Part shown: positions 1-11,110 of the stretch, one piece after another
Layout: each line of letters opens with the position of its first letter
How positions within the stretch are numbered: position 1 is the first letter of the stretch
NCBI GenBank assembly: GCA_009859145.1
Contig: VRVR01000007.1
Coordinates: 124,001 to 188,000 of the forward strand
Source of the DNA: Andalucia godoyi
Taxonomy: Eukaryota; Discoba; Jakobea; Jakobida; Andaluciidae
Length of the DNA stretch: 64,000 nt
Direction of reading: 5' to 3'
Made by a program: the position numbers and the translations under genes
The notes under the pieces: generated by a model
The model's input: only the letters and a program-made list of their open reading frames with translations
The model's database searches: none
What the model was told of the DNA's origin: nothing

Positions 1-791
1 CACACAAATGCTTCAAATACGATGTTAAACGACAGGATGATGGAATACTGCTCAGTCGGCGTGAGACTCTCATACAGAATATTCACAACGAATCCAACGA
101 CACTTCGAAACAAAAAAGAAAGCGTGCAAAAATATGCAATCCCTCGAAGCTTTTTCTTGAGAGACTCCTTTGGTGCCGAGTCGAGCGACGGTTGGATTCC
201 GAAACAGCGATCCGTATCCTTCGTTAATTTGGAAATCTTGACTATGTACAAGTGGGCTCCAAGCAGCGCAATTGCCAGGAACAGCGAGAGAATGGGCATG
301 ATCACTGTCCACGGAAGATTGGGAACAAGGCCATTTGGAGAGTAATCGCAGAAGTAAAAGAGCACATTGAACACAACAATGAGAATCGGACACACAATCC
401 ACAGGGCTACCGAGCGAATTCGTGCAATTCCCTTCTGGTTCACAAGCGCCGATTCGATCCACAAGCAGGCAAACCCCGTGAATGACGCTAACAGTGAGAC
501 CGAAGACACAGACTGCAAGAACAAATGCAGTATTCGTGCTGGTTGATTCGCCGGATCAAAGAAAGAAATGCGATACACGACAAGATCGACCAATCGAAAC
601 CCCAGTGCGCTCAGCATTATGCATACATTCTGCAACCGCAGTCTGTGAAATCTGCGTCCCCGATATGAATTTGGCTTTTTTTCAGTCACATATTGCAAAA
701 TAATCCGTGCATTCAGCACCGAAACGCCTGCAAACACAACAAACGACGTCATCAGCAAAAACCACTCCAAAACCACATCTCCACTCACCAT
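1..791 (-). CDS. THH1/TOM1/TOM3-like seven-transmembrane protein (3' end cut by the window edge)
   Basis: An open frame runs leftward from an ATG at 791 to the window edge without a stop (about 263 codons), so the C-terminus is missing. It predicts about seven hydrophobic segments separated by short basic loops. The stretch around 150-60, a Lys-rich loop followed by RGIAYFCTLSFLFRSVVGF, resembles the conserved loop and TM of the plant THH1/TOM1/TOM3 family, and what follows would be its last TM. In plants these proteins sit in the tonoplast and other endomembranes; their cellular role elsewhere is unclear. A GPCR-like fold is the alternative reading. The frame stays open upstream of the ATG only through a poly-A/T tract, so 791 is the natural start. 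Family assignment rests on remembered motifs. Confidence 0.6.
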   Translation of the reverse strand, partial: MVSGDVVLEWFLLMTSFVVFAGVSVLNARIILQYVTEKKPNSYRGRRFHRLRLQNVCIMLSALGFRLVDLVVYRISFFDPANQPARILHLFLQSVSSVSLLASFTGFACLWIESALVNQKGIARIRSVALWIVCPILIVVFNVLFYFCDYSPNGLVPNLPWTVIMPILSLFLAIALLGAHLYIVKISKLTKDTDRCFGIQPSLDSAPKESLKKKLRGIAYFCTLSFLFRSVVGFVVNILYESLTPTEQYSIILSFNIVFEAFV

Positions 792-2071
792 CGCTATCCT
801 GGTACGCTGGATCACCAAAAAACCAAAAAAAAAAAAAACAAACAGGCAGCATGCACTTGTGTGCGTATGGTAGCTTGCAAGTGGAGGGTTCAGGCACACA
901 TGCTCGCAAGTCGTAACTCGGAGCCTACCCGATAGCAAAATAACAGTACTATCCTCCAACCCAAACCTCTCTCCAAACATTTGGCTCGCATACTGCGCCT
1001 CAAACAGATTTATTTGGCGTAAAGTGACTTTTACACTCCGCATCAGCGCCCATCCAATGAGTTCCCCTTTTGAGTGGGACATCCGTGGTGTCTGCGCACC
1101 CCAAAACAGAAACAACCTATGTTTTCGTTCAGAGCTCTCGAATGGATCAATTAGTGCATTCGTTAGAACCATTTGGACCCTCGGAACCAGGAGAAAATCA
1201 GGGATTTCGACGAGCTTCATTTATTGCCATTCCGCATTTTTAATCCACTTGTTCTCTCTCTCTCTCGATCTTTCATTCTCTGTTTTCAATCGAGCGGATA
1301 TTGCATTGATTGTTGATTGGCAATGGAGTGCGCCACAGAGAGAGAGGCTGCGGCGGAGGAAGCTACTGCCTAAAGAGCCAGAAAGAACCGTCGCGGAGGA
1401 ATCATCGATTACAAAGGAATGCGGCTGTCAATATTCGACAGTGTCTCTCATTGGGTCTCGACCTGCACACCTTCAGCCGTACTATCCGACGATATATCAC
1501 AGCCGTCCACCAGACGTTTGGGTTGCTGGGTTATTTTATATTATGCACTTGCGGACCGGTTTCCCCCCATTCTTTCATGCAACTTTATTCCCCACTGTAA
1601 CGGCGCTTCCGCCACTTGACGTGTCAATCGAAACTTTTCCCGTTCAGTTTTTTTTTTTACCTAGTCCATTCTTCTTCTGAAGTGCGTCTTTTGTGTGGAC
1701 TGTTCTCATTTTTCATTCTCATTTTCTGTTGTTATCAATTTAAACGTCAATCGCAACAACAACAACAACAACACCAACAACAAGAGGAAGAAGAATTATA
1801 ATTATAATCATTAGAGGGGAAAGGATCGAAAGAACAAGCCTGGCTATGACGAATAGCGAAGTATCGTGACGATGACAGACGCGCGAAAAATTGGAATTTT
1901 GAAGAGAGTTTTCCAAGCTGAGTCTATATTCGGTATGGTATTTTTTCAAGAGTTTACTCCCATTATTGCTGTGGTTGCCACTGTCATCATCGTTTTAAAT
2001 GTTGTCTTATGATGATGATGATGATGACGACGATTTGTCCATTGCTTTGGTTTCTGTGTTGCTAATTCACT
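792..2071. other. Intergenic region between divergent TOM1-like and formin genes
   Basis: About 1.3 kb separates the two divergent starts and should contain both promoters. It holds a CT-rich patch near 1255-1280, a CAA-type microsatellite at about 1754-1783 followed by GAA units, and an ATG-type repeat near 2010-2030. A 218-codon open frame at 1024-1680 starts at GTG, has no recognisable domain and is not believed. Confidence 0.5.
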
Positions 2072-5000
2072 ATGACCATTGTCTGTCGTGTTTTATATAT
2101 ATTTATTATCATTATGTTTGGGTTTGGAATTGGGACTTTAGTGGTGACTTGTGACTTTTCGGATGCAGACAAAGTTACGGTCCCGAGTTTAACATCGACT
2201 AGAAGCTTTCTGCGTCAGAATTATCCGGATGGTTGGCTGCTGTTTCATGTGGGTCCTTCGTCGAATCCTTCACATATCGACGACGATCCAAAGCTCAAGG
2301 GTCTCTACGACGACATTACGAATCAGAGAATCGACTATCCGACAGTCCCGTCGTTTGAAAACTTGCATCTTCTGTTGTACCTGTCTCGAATTCTCTCGTC
2401 CTTTCGCTCAACGTCGCCGCAGTCATGCGTGCTGATCCGATTTCACGATATTTATGCAGACTACTTGTCCTTCTTCCTGTCATGCTTTTTGTGCTATGAA
2501 GGCATCTATCCAAATGCAATTGACGCGCACCATGTCGTTGCGGACATGGGATGGGGACTTGCAAGCTCGCTCTCTCCTTCGCAGTGGAGATTCCTTAATT
2601 TGTTTTCGCTCTTGTTTTCTTCCTTATCGAATTCTCCGTCCTCTGTTGGATCTTCCATGGACGCAGTCCTCCTGGATCCAGATGACCTGGATGGAGAAGG
2701 CTCGTTCTGGGACACCGCACCGGTGTTGCTGAAAGAAATCAGAGTGAATTTACCCGCTGCTGAAATGAGTGGTCCTCGCTGCGACGAGCTCAAGTACGAG
2801 CTGCTGAAAATGAAAATCACAATACGCCACGGGAAAGAAGTGGTGTACGTTTCTAGGGAAGGGTTGGTGAGGTATGAGGATGCCACAGAGAACGAAGATG
2901 GAGAGCCAGGAATGCTCCCGCAGGTTGTGTACGCCGTCCACCGACCGTTGCTGGGGGACTTCACTGTGTGCGCGTACCCTGCCTCCGGAATGCACTTACT
3001 GACGGACACGGGGAGTACCTCGGGCAAGATTCCAGATGTTTTGACCAACGAAACGCCGCTGTGGAGAGTATCACACTCTACGCTGTTCATGGGGCGATAT
3101 CCTACACATAGCCTCAAACTTTCCAAGCGCATGCTTGATTTCGCGCACGAAATCGAAGATTTGCCGAGTTCATTTGGAATAACTCTTGTGTTTGAGCCCT
3201 TTTCTGTCCGAACCGCCGAGTCTCCCGACGACGGGGCCATCCCATTGCTGTTGAGAGACATGAGGGACATGGTGCGCCAAAGCCCGCCCTATCGAAAGCG
3301 CGCAGGGACAAGGATTCGAACGCATGACGCTAGGAACAAGAAGCCGCGAGATCCAAAGATGGTCAGTTTGCTGGAGGAAATTCGTACGCGGTTAGAAGGT
3401 ACCCACTTGCCGTCTGAAATTCGCAGAGATGTCCTTCGGCAGCACAGCGCCTCTGCGGACGATGCCAGCGTTCCTCGCTCTCCAGAGGCTCCCAGATCGC
3501 CACAGGAGGTTGATCAGCAACTGCGAACTGCCAAAAAGAAGAAAGTGGAACAACAAAGGGCCAAAGAAAGAGCCTTTGAGGCAAAAATTGAAATTCCACA
3601 GGAAAGTGTGGAAATGCAGGTCGTCTCTCCAGGGACCCCTGGAACATCAGCGGTCAATGCCATCCACAAGACGCTGGAATCGAAGAGGAGGAGGAGGCTG
3701 ACTGAGTTCTTTCGAAAGAAACTGGAAAAGGCAGACCACCCTCCGAGTACTCTCTTTCCTTCTGGTGGCATGCCGCCACCACCGCCACCGCCACCTCCGC
3801 CTGGCATGGGTTTCGGTGCTCCTCCTCCTCCTCCACCACCACCACCATCAGCGCCCTCACTTTCTCTCGGAATAGGCCATGGCCCTCCTCCGCCTCCCCC
3901 GCCTTTTGGAGCCTTTCCTCAACGATCAGTCGCAGAAACTGACAACGTGAAAGTCAAGAGCCTGCATTGGAACGTTCTGAATTCTGTCGGGGAAACTGTG
4001 TTTGAAGAAGACCGGGCACACCCGACCCCAAAAATTGATGTGTCCAAACTGCAAGAGCAGTTTGCGATGGACACGATGGTTGCAAAAGTGCCAATCAAGG
4101 AAACATATTTTGCAGATGCGGAGGCAATGTCGAAGCCCAAGGCAACCGCGGTCCTTTCTGGCAGACGGGCTCAGAATGTGGAGATCATCTTGTCACGTTT
4201 GAAAGTACCGACGAGTAAGCTGGTCGATAGAATTATGAATTTCGACGAAAAACTTCTGGCAACTCCAGACGTACTTGCAGCAGTTGGTGAGATTCTTCCA
4301 AACGAGCAGGAGGTTTCGCTGTTTGCGGCGTTGTCTCCGGAAGAATCGTTGAACTTTGCGACCGTTGCAGATCGAACGTTGTTTGAGCTGCACACTCAGG
4401 CCCCGCGCCTTGTTGTGCGGACGCGTATTCTCATGTTCATGAGTCAGTTTCCTTCTGCTCTTGAAGACCTCTTTTCGCGCATGTCTAAATTCTTCGATGC
4501 CTGCGAGGCCTTGTGCACTTCAAAGCGCTTTTCCGCGGTGCTTTCGTATGTTCTCGCCATTGGGAACGTCATGAACCAGGGGAAAGCTGGCAAAGGGTCT
4601 GCGAAGGGGTTCCGCCTGTCTTCGTTGCTGTTGCTCAAAGACCTCAAGTCTGCGGATCAGTCCACAAACGTTTTGCAGTTCCTCATTCAAACAGTTGAAG
4701 ACAAGAACCCCGACGCATCCCACTTTGCAGACGATTTTATCTGTTTGGATCTGATTCGATCCGAAACGACGGACGCGATTCGCAAGGATGTGAGTGACTT
4801 CAGCCGGCAGTTGCAAGATGTTGTCAAGGCATGGAATGTGGAACGGCAGTTTGTTTCAGATCGTGTGCTTCCAGACGAGACCATCGACGAGCCGAGTGTT
4901 CCAAGTTCTGTGGGGTCTCCTCGAGATGTTCCGACTCGGTTTGTCTCCAGGTCCTTGGAACGGATGCTTGAAATCCAGGAAGAAATGGCAGAACTTGACC

Positions 5001-5140
5001 GGGTTATTGAAGTCTCCGTGCAGTTTTTCGGAGAGAATCCAAAAACCACAAAAATTGAGGAACTAATCGGAATTGTCAAACAGTTCTCCGAAGAGTATGC
5101 AAGAGGACGGAAATCGTTGGTTTCTCCCAAGAGGCTCTGA
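2072..5140 (+). CDS. Formin with PTEN-like phosphatase/C2 N-terminus (plant class II-like architecture)
   Basis: The 1022-residue protein nucleates and elongates unbranched actin filaments by family knowledge. Residues about 25-235 resemble the PTEN-like phosphatase region of plant class II formins. The HCxxGxxR signature position carries RFHDIYADY, so catalysis is unlikely. Residues about 285-385 look like the PTEN C2 domain (segments LLGDFTVCAYP and LWRVSHSTLFMGRYP). A basic linker leads to a poly-Pro FH1 (about 566-620) and an FH2 domain (about 628-1015). FH2 landmarks are LHWN near 630 and the GNVMNQGKAGKGSAKGF stretch. In plants this N-terminus anchors the formin to membranes. The first 20 residues are hydrophobic; a second ATG at 2114 is a possible start. 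The gene is convergent with MTO1, 113 bases away. Confidence 0.9.
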   Translation: MTIVCRVLYIFIIIMFGFGIGTLVVTCDFSDADKVTVPSLTSTRSFLRQNYPDGWLLFHVGPSSNPSHIDDDPKLKGLYDDITNQRIDYPTVPSFENLHLLLYLSRILSSFRSTSPQSCVLIRFHDIYADYLSFFLSCFLCYEGIYPNAIDAHHVVADMGWGLASSLSPSQWRFLNLFSLLFSSLSNSPSSVGSSMDAVLLDPDDLDGEGSFWDTAPVLLKEIRVNLPAAEMSGPRCDELKYELLKMKITIRHGKEVVYVSREGLVRYEDATENEDGEPGMLPQVVYAVHRPLLGDFTVCAYPASGMHLLTDTGSTSGKIPDVLTNETPLWRVSHSTLFMGRYPTHSLKLSKRMLDFAHEIEDLPSSFGITLVFEPFSVRTAESPDDGAIPLLLRDMRDMVRQSPPYRKRAGTRIRTHDARNKKPRDPKMVSLLEEIRTRLEGTHLPSEIRRDVLRQHSASADDASVPRSPEAPRSPQEVDQQLRTAKKKKVEQQRAKERAFEAKIEIPQESVEMQVVSPGTPGTSAVNAIHKTLESKRRRRLTEFFRKKLEKADHPPSTLFPSGGMPPPPPPPPPPGMGFGAPPPPPPPPPSAPSLSLGIGHGPPPPPPPFGAFPQRSVAETDNVKVKSLHWNVLNSVGETVFEEDRAHPTPKIDVSKLQEQFAMDTMVAKVPIKETYFADAEAMSKPKATAVLSGRRAQNVEIILSRLKVPTSKLVDRIMNFDEKLLATPDVLAAVGEILPNEQEVSLFAALSPEESLNFATVADRTLFELHTQAPRLVVRTRILMFMSQFPSALEDLFSRMSKFFDACEALCTSKRFSAVLSYVLAIGNVMNQGKAGKGSAKGFRLSSLLLLKDLKSADQSTNVLQFLIQTVEDKNPDASHFADDFICLDLIRSETTDAIRKDVSDFSRQLQDVVKAWNVERQFVSDRVLPDETIDEPSVPSSVGSPRDVPTRFVSRSLERMLEIQEEMAELDRVIEVSVQFFGENPKTTKIEELIGIVKQFSEEYARGRKSLVSPKRL

Positions 5141-5253
5141 ACACGCCCGACTTTTGGAGTTAGCCCGGCATGCAAAGGATGTGCCCAACAAATTGTTTGT
5201 TTCGTTGCTGGTTTTCGTTTTTGTTTTTGTACAAACGGTGGAATGTAAAACTC

Positions 5254-7209
5254 CTATACAACTTCAGACACATGGGTTCTTGGATGCGTGTGGTGCCTCT
5301 TCTGGACGTACTTCATCAGCAGCACAAGGGCAGCAGGAGTCACTCCATCAATTCGCGAAGCGGCGCCAAGCGTTCGAGGCCGGACACGTGACAGTTTCTC
5401 ACGCTCTTCTGAACTCAGCAATTCCAAAGTGCGGTAATCCAAGTCGAGCGGCAGCTCCAGCGCGTCATTCTTGGAAAGTTGTGAGACCTCCCGCTTCTGA
5501 CGATCGATGTACGGTGCATAGCGGGATTCGATGCTGAGGACATCTCGAATCGATGGATGAATCCGATGTTGCAGCTCCGGAAACAACACAAAGATCTTGT
5601 CTAGCAAGCTCTCCTCGAACATGCAAGAGTACTGAGAAACGATATCATATGCAGACCGTCGCGTACCGTCGAGAGCAACTTGCACTCCTCGAATTCTCCA
5701 CTCAGATGGCGTAAGCTCAATGGACTTGAGCACATTCTTGGCGCACTCCACGTTTGCCAGGCGGGTTTGAACCGCTTCGTGGAGTGCTTTTGGAATGAGG
5801 CCAAGCTTGTTTGCCTTGGGGGTGAGACGGAAGTCTGCGTTGTCCGCACGAAGTTGCAAGCGATACTCCGCTCTTGCAGTAAAGACCCTGTACGGTTCCG
5901 AAGCTCCGTTTGTGGTCAAGTCATCGACCAAAACGCCAATGTAAGAATCTGCGCGCGACATGATCCAAGACTGGCCCTCCAAAGAGAGGGCAGCATTCAT
6001 CCCCGCATACAGCCCTTGGGCTCCCGCTTCTTCATATCCAGTCGTTCCGTTAATCTGACCTGCAAAATACAAGCCGCTGACGCGTTTCGTCTCCAAAGTC
6101 TGTTTCAGTTCCCGCGGATCCACGTAGTCGTACTCGACTGCATATCCTGGATACTGCATCTCCACATTCTCCAGGCCCGGAATAGACCGAACCATCTCGA
6201 GCTGAACGCCCTTGGGCATTGCGCATGATATCCCGTTCGGGTAAACAGTGTCCGTGGTCAAGCCCTCTGGCTCCAACCACACCGTATGCTCTCTGCCGGG
6301 AAACCGAGAAACCTTGGCCTCGATGGATGGGCAGTACCTTGGAGCCACTCCCTCCCCTCCGTTTCCTTCATACGTTGGTTTTTCCGTCCAATTGTCCCTG
6401 ATGATCTTTTCTGTTTCTGCCGTTGTTCTTGAGGAATAGCAGGTCACAAAGCGGTTTGGATGCTCTTCAAAATGCGATGCATACGAAAAATAAGATGGGG
6501 GATTCTCTGAAAGTTGCGGCTCCATCCGATCCCATTGAATAGAAGGCCCGTACAACCTGGGGGGCGTTCCGGTTTTCAGCCGGCCCAGAGCAAAGCCAAT
6601 ACGGTGCAGTGTTTTCGACAGCCCGATCGACGGAGCGTCCCCTCTTCTCCCTGCATCCCATGATTTGCTTCCAATATGGCACTTCCCTCTCAGAAACGTA
6701 CCCGTCGTCAATATCACTCTATCTGCCGGAATCACGTCTCCGTCCGCCATCACAACGGACCGGACTGCGAACAGCGCATGCTCGTTTGCGTGCATTGGCT
6801 GGCAGCATTCCACGATTAGATCCTCCACAGAGCCTTCTTTAACAGTGAGGTTCTCCTGTTCAGCAAGCACTCTTTGCATGTTTTTCCTGTACAGCTCTCG
6901 GTCCATCTGCGCACGAGGGCCCCACACAGCTGGACCTTTCGAGCGGTTCAGAACTCGAAAATGAATTCCAGAAACATCTGCAACTCGCCCCATGAGTCCT
7001 CCCAAAGCATCAATTTCCTTCACAAGAGTACCTTTACCAACACCACCAATGGACGGATTGCAGCTCATCACTCCAATCGAAGCTCGAGAATGAGTAACCA
7101 ACAGCGTCTTCATCCCGACCCGTGCCGCCGCAGAGGCGGCTTCACACCCAGCATGTCCTCCACCAATTACGACTACGTGATACGCACGTTTGCATAGCCG
7201 CGACAACAT
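5254..7209 (-). CDS. MTO1: MTO1/MnmG/GidA tRNA uridine-34 5-carboxymethylaminomethyl-modifying enzyme, mitochondrial type
   Basis: The FAD-dependent subunit works with GTPBP3/MnmE to place the (tauro/carboxymethyl)aminomethyl group on wobble U34 of mitochondrial tRNAs. The 651-residue length matches the family. Visible signatures are the Rossmann motif [14 protein letters not shown] at the N-terminus, the [13 protein letters not shown] loop, the [17 protein letters not shown] stretch, and [21 protein letters not shown] in the C-terminal half. The ATG at 7209 leaves only eight residues (MLSRLCKR) before the FAD fold, a very short, Arg/Lys-containing leader, so mitochondrial import is inferred from the family rather than from a clear presequence. 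No frameshift or intron is visible. Confidence 0.95.
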   Translation of the reverse strand: MLSRLCKRAYHVVVIGGGHAGCEAASAAARVGMKTLLVTHSRASIGVMSCNPSIGGVGKGTLVKEIDALGGLMGRVADVSGIHFRVLNRSKGPAVWGPRAQMDRELYRKNMQRVLAEQENLTVKEGSVEDLIVECCQPMHANEHALFAVRSVVMADGDVIPADRVILTTGTFLRGKCHIGSKSWDAGRRGDAPSIGLSKTLHRIGFALGRLKTGTPPRLYGPSIQWDRMEPQLSENPPSYFSYASHFEEHPNRFVTCYSSRTTAETEKIIRDNWTEKPTYEGNGGEGVAPRYCPSIEAKVSRFPGREHTVWLEPEGLTTDTVYPNGISCAMPKGVQLEMVRSIPGLENVEMQYPGYAVEYDYVDPRELKQTLETKRVSGLYFAGQINGTTGYEEAGAQGLYAGMNAALSLEGQSWIMSRADSYIGVLVDDLTTNGASEPYRVFTARAEYRLQLRADNADFRLTPKANKLGLIPKALHEAVQTRLANVECAKNVLKSIELTPSEWRIRGVQVALDGTRRSAYDIVSQYSCMFEESLLDKIFVLFPELQHRIHPSIRDVLSIESRYAPYIDRQKREVSQLSKNDALELPLDLDYRTLELLSSEEREKLSRVRPRTLGAASRIDGVTPAALVLLMKYVQKRHHTHPRTHVSEVV

Positions 7210-7882
7210 ATTGCTCCTTGCCCCTCAAAAACGTTCCTACCCCGCTCGTCACGAACGTGTCCCAATGCTACCTTTGCACGCGCTTTCCTGTTCTCGCAAA
7301 GTCGCTCCCTCAAAATCCCCAATTGCCCAATTTCGCTCCCCCTCCGTCGGCCAAATTCGGGCTTTTTCTGCCGAATCGGGAAGAAGCAATGTTGACGCTT
7401 GTCGAGTCAGTATCGGTCAACGGACTCAGCTCAGTTCCTTTTTAATGACGAAGCTCTCTTCCTTTTTGCAGTTCGTCGTTCTTTGCATCCTGTCAAATAA
7501 AAAGGAATTTGTGTGATTTTCTCGTCCATAAGCTGTACAATAAGCTCTGCGTACGGTAGTACTAGACGTGTCGAACAGCGAAGAACTTTGGATTCTTCTT
7601 CTTTCTTCTTGATTTTCCTAAATATTATTATTATTATTATTGGTATTGTTATTGTTGTTGTTGTTGTTGTGTATTGGGTTTCTGCGTATTGTTTTTGAAT
7701 AGGTTGATACATTATATGCACTGATCTCCTGTTTTTATTAATTAAGAAAGAAGGTGCTGTGTGGTTTTTGGTTTGATTGCAACACTCTTTATCCCCCTCG
7801 CTGTACTAATCTGGTTTGCTTAGTTGATTGACGCGTTGCGGCTTGGTGTTTTTTTTTTTTTTTTTTTTTGAGGGGAGGATAC
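7210..7882. other. Intergenic region between divergent MTO1 and the Ser/Pro-rich gene
   Basis: The region should hold both promoters. It contains an ATT/GTT microsatellite at about 7621-7672 and a homopolymeric T tract of about 20 bases ending at 7869, shortly before the next ATG. The string TGTACAATAAGC near 7534 partly resembles the element seen beside the RNA genes at 29.1, 45.2 and 53.0 kb, but too weakly to call. No RNA or coding feature is recognised. Confidence 0.4.
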
Positions 7883-10800
7883 ATGTCGCACTTGGAGTTG
7901 GAGTGGTTGCATTGGAAAGCAGAGCAGAAGAATCCAGAGTCAAAGTCAAGCGTTCAGGGAAAATCGATTTTGGATCTGAATGCTGCGCGATATGTGAGTC
8001 CGACGTCTGTTCATCGACCTGCAAATCCAACTCCGGAATTGTATTTTCATGATTACAGACCTGTGAGTGCCTCCGTTCGAACTACCGAGGTTGTGAAGCA
8101 TCATAAGGAAGCGATGCAACGGCTTGTGTCTGCCAATTCACCAATGTCTGCTCAACCGCGACCGGATCAGCTAGTTGCTTCTGCAGAGGAATGGAAAAAG
8201 AAGCTGCAATCCCGCATGGGAAATGCAAGGAAGAATGCAAACGATGAGGATTTAAACAGCGGATTTTCGACTCCGGCGTCTGCGAGAGGAACACCGTCCG
8301 ATACAGCAATAAGGGATGTGAACTTTACAGATCGAAAGTTCAAGAACCTGATTTCAGAGTCCAGAACACCGGGCAGAAGGTACACGTACAAGAAGAAAGT
8401 GGTGGATGGATTCTTTCAAGAAAAGGTTTTTGAAGATGGGTCGATGACCATTGACGAATTGTCTCCCGCAAGCAAACGCGAAACGGCGAGCGCCAGACCT
8501 TTATTGCAACGGAGACCTTCGTCATCAAAAGTGGGAAAGGGCGGCGCCAAGGTTGTTGATGAGGAGTGCCAAAAGCCTCCCGTGCCGTCGTATGTTAATG
8601 GCTTTCGAGGTGCTCCCTGGGAATCGGGCGTGCGTGTCGATCCACAACCCTCGGACCTGCAGGCCCCTGCTTCCGCTATCCAGGCGGCGACAGAGAGACT
8701 TCCGCGGAGGTCAATCGATGCGGAAACAGATCGGAAGGACGTCTCTCCACAGCCCCGGACACGATCAAAGTCGGTTGTTGACAGAAAGGCTTTAAGAAGT
8801 CTTGCCGATGACACTGTTCCTCCTCTTTCATCGTCGTCGTCGTCCTCTTCTTCTTCTTCTTCTTCGTCGTCGTCGCCGCCGCCTCACGTGCGTTTTGTGT
8901 CTTCACAGCAGACTCAGGCTGTGCCGAAACAAGTATCGCCTTTAAGAGAGTCAAGCGTGCAGACCGATCTTCTTTCACCCCGCCGAGACTCTGTCGATAC
9001 CTTGTCGAAATCACCGGGGAGTGTAGTGCCATCCGCGGCACCTCTGTCGTCTCCAAGTCCTCGCTCTCGATCTCCTAGCTTGCATTCGACATCCTTTGCG
9101 GGTACTGGACGATCTGCTTCCTCGTCATCTCCGCGAAACTCGATGACATTTGCTGTCGAGGCCGACCAATCTATGGCAGCAGCTCCTCCAAGTGGGGAAA
9201 GCATCTTTCCTGGGTCGCCAGCATCACGAAATCCTCCGGTTTTTGTGGAGCCCGAACGACCCTCAAAGCCCGCGTCGCCGCATCAACAGGCATCCGTTTC
9301 AGATGCGCTACATTCTCGGACGACTGGTGTTGCTCCACCAATGACGGGGCCTGCACCAAAGGCTTCTGATTCTGCGGCTCCGACATCCCAAACCTCCCCC
9401 ACTCCTCTTCAATCAGCAGAGCCTTCGCCCATTACACGAAGAGCATCCACTGATTCTGTGTCCTTTCTTCACTCTCCAGCTGGAAATGCTTCGTTTCCGA
9501 CCGCTTCACCACGCAGCGTTGGTGGCGGCATCCGGCGGCAGCGGATGGGTGCTGGCGCTTCTACCGGCACTTCATTGCCCCACAACGAACAGCATTCTCA
9601 GTCTGCAGTTCAGTACTTTGGGGACGACGACGATGATGATGACGACGACGACAGTGAAGGACACATGTTTTCGAATCCCTTGCAAATATCTAATAGTCCC
9701 AGGTGCCGACCGGCAGACGAAGAAACAGAAGAGGACTTTTTCGAGATTGAAGAATTGTCGGATGATGATGAGCCAGAAGTGCCGTCTCCAGGGCCTTCAG
9801 CCGTCCAGGGACCTGGGCGACGTACAACTGATTTGCATGGGAACACTTTGCCGATTTCTTCCCGCGATGTTTCCTATCGTCGGGAATCCGAGCAGCAGGT
9901 CTCGCCACGGCAGATGGCACAGCAACAAGCTGTCCCCATTGCCAAGGCCTCGGACCCGGTCCCGGTCCCGGTCCCGCTTCCAGGAAGCTCGCCTTCCAAA
10001 CTGCCGGTTGAGCTGCTCAATTTGTTTGATCGTGCACGAAAACAGCAAGAGCTGTCTCGGACACAACTCCAGAAGCAACCGGATCAGCATCCGCATGTCA
10101 CGTTCACGTCTTCGCCACCGCCTCAAAGAGGCTCTTCGCACGATCGGCGGCCTTCAGCCAGCTCACCCGTCACGCAACCTCCTGATTCCCCCGTGCAAAG
10201 GACGCGATCACCCGGACTGCAGTCTGTTTCTTTTGCGCCTGCTCCTTCCTCTTCCACGTTTGGCTCCTCGTCAAACTTGAATTCTCCCGCTCCTCCTCAG
10301 ACTGTTTCTGCGCGCTCAACTCCCGGCGAGGTCATCTCTCTTTCGCCAGAACCAACACCAGGATCGACCAGCAGCGAATCCCGCGTGGATCCAGCGAACA
10401 GTCCGAAGGTGTACATTCCAACGGTGTTTCGTCAGCTCGTTCACCAGTCTCCCTTATTCAATCGACAGGCTGCTGCAAACAGCGAACAGCCCAACAGTGT
10501 GGATGCGCCTGTTTTGCGCCGCAGTCCGTCTCCTCCTCGGCGAGAAGCCCCTGCCCTGCCCCAGGAAGTTCCGGGGCCTCTTCCTCCGGCTGCATATGCA
10601 GCGAACTTGTCCCAGAACTCCCACATCTCATTGGAACTGTCTTCATCTTCTTCAGTTGCAGCCGCAGCAGCAGATACCGGTCTGTCCTCTGCTTTTCGAG
10701 TACCACAGAGAGAGCCGATGATTAGTTCTCCCGTGATGATTGCTGCTCGGAAAATTTTGGCTGCGGAACGAGCATATATTCAAACAGAGCGCTCTTCTCT

Positions 10801-11110
10801 TCCAGCCATGTTCACGGATGATTCATTTGCGTCGTACCCCGCTGCAGTCATGCAAGAAAACAGCGCCTCACTACCATTGATCCCGATTACGCGGTCGGTC
10901 TCATATGTGGATCCCAAGAGTGCGTTGGATGTTCTGGCAGCAGGCTCCAGGGGTCGACGACTCGATTCTGCGTCGTTTTGGGACGAACCAGCGGACATGA
11001 CAAGCTCGGCGACTCTGCGCATGGACATTCGCGAAGAAGAACGAGCTCGCCAGCTGTTTGTCAGGCGCGTTCTCGATCACTCGCTTCATCCGGATGCCTG
11101 GCTTCCTTGA
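7883..11110 (+). CDS. Large Ser/Pro-rich protein of unknown function
   Basis: This 1075-residue protein has no domain I recognise. The first ATG in frame is at 7883; the frame is open slightly further upstream only through a TTG in the T tract. The N-terminal 170 residues are the least repetitive and contain KSILDLNAARYV and several Lys/Arg-rich helical pieces. The remainder is dominated by Ser, Pro and Thr, with a long Ser run near residue 320 and an Asp run near residue 580. Many SPxR/SP sites are present, as expected for a disordered phosphoprotein. A short conserved-looking helix (IAARKILAAERAYIQ) lies near the C-terminus, which ends HSLHPDAWLP. A cytoskeletal or scaffold role would be speculation. 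Confidence 0.8.
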   Translation: MSHLELEWLHWKAEQKNPESKSSVQGKSILDLNAARYVSPTSVHRPANPTPELYFHDYRPVSASVRTTEVVKHHKEAMQRLVSANSPMSAQPRPDQLVASAEEWKKKLQSRMGNARKNANDEDLNSGFSTPASARGTPSDTAIRDVNFTDRKFKNLISESRTPGRRYTYKKKVVDGFFQEKVFEDGSMTIDELSPASKRETASARPLLQRRPSSSKVGKGGAKVVDEECQKPPVPSYVNGFRGAPWESGVRVDPQPSDLQAPASAIQAATERLPRRSIDAETDRKDVSPQPRTRSKSVVDRKALRSLADDTVPPLSSSSSSSSSSSSSSSSPPPHVRFVSSQQTQAVPKQVSPLRESSVQTDLLSPRRDSVDTLSKSPGSVVPSAAPLSSPSPRSRSPSLHSTSFAGTGRSASSSSPRNSMTFAVEADQSMAAAPPSGESIFPGSPASRNPPVFVEPERPSKPASPHQQASVSDALHSRTTGVAPPMTGPAPKASDSAAPTSQTSPTPLQSAEPSPITRRASTDSVSFLHSPAGNASFPTASPRSVGGGIRRQRMGAGASTGTSLPHNEQHSQSAVQYFGDDDDDDDDDDSEGHMFSNPLQISNSPRCRPADEETEEDFFEIEELSDDDEPEVPSPGPSAVQGPGRRTTDLHGNTLPISSRDVSYRRESEQQVSPRQMAQQQAVPIAKASDPVPVPVPLPGSSPSKLPVELLNLFDRARKQQELSRTQLQKQPDQHPHVTFTSSPPPQRGSSHDRRPSASSPVTQPPDSPVQRTRSPGLQSVSFAPAPSSSTFGSSSNLNSPAPPQTVSARSTPGEVISLSPEPTPGSTSSESRVDPANSPKVYIPTVFRQLVHQSPLFNRQAAANSEQPNSVDAPVLRRSPSPPRREAPALPQEVPGPLPPAAYAANLSQNSHISLELSSSSSVAAAAADTGLSSAFRVPQREPMISSPVMIAARKILAAERAYIQTERSSLPAMFTDDSFASYPAAVMQENSASLPLIPITRSVSYVDPKSALDVLAAGSRGRRLDSASFWDEPADMTSSATLRMDIREEERARQLFVRRVLDHSLHPDAWLP

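Noticed and set aside
1024-1680. 218-codon plus-strand open frame in the first intergenic region
   Set aside because: Starts at GTG, ends in a T-run encoding poly-Phe, no recognisable pattern.
2506-3270. 254-codon minus-strand open frame
   Set aside because: Lies wholly inside the formin PTEN/C2 coding region in antisense; no ATG context or domain.
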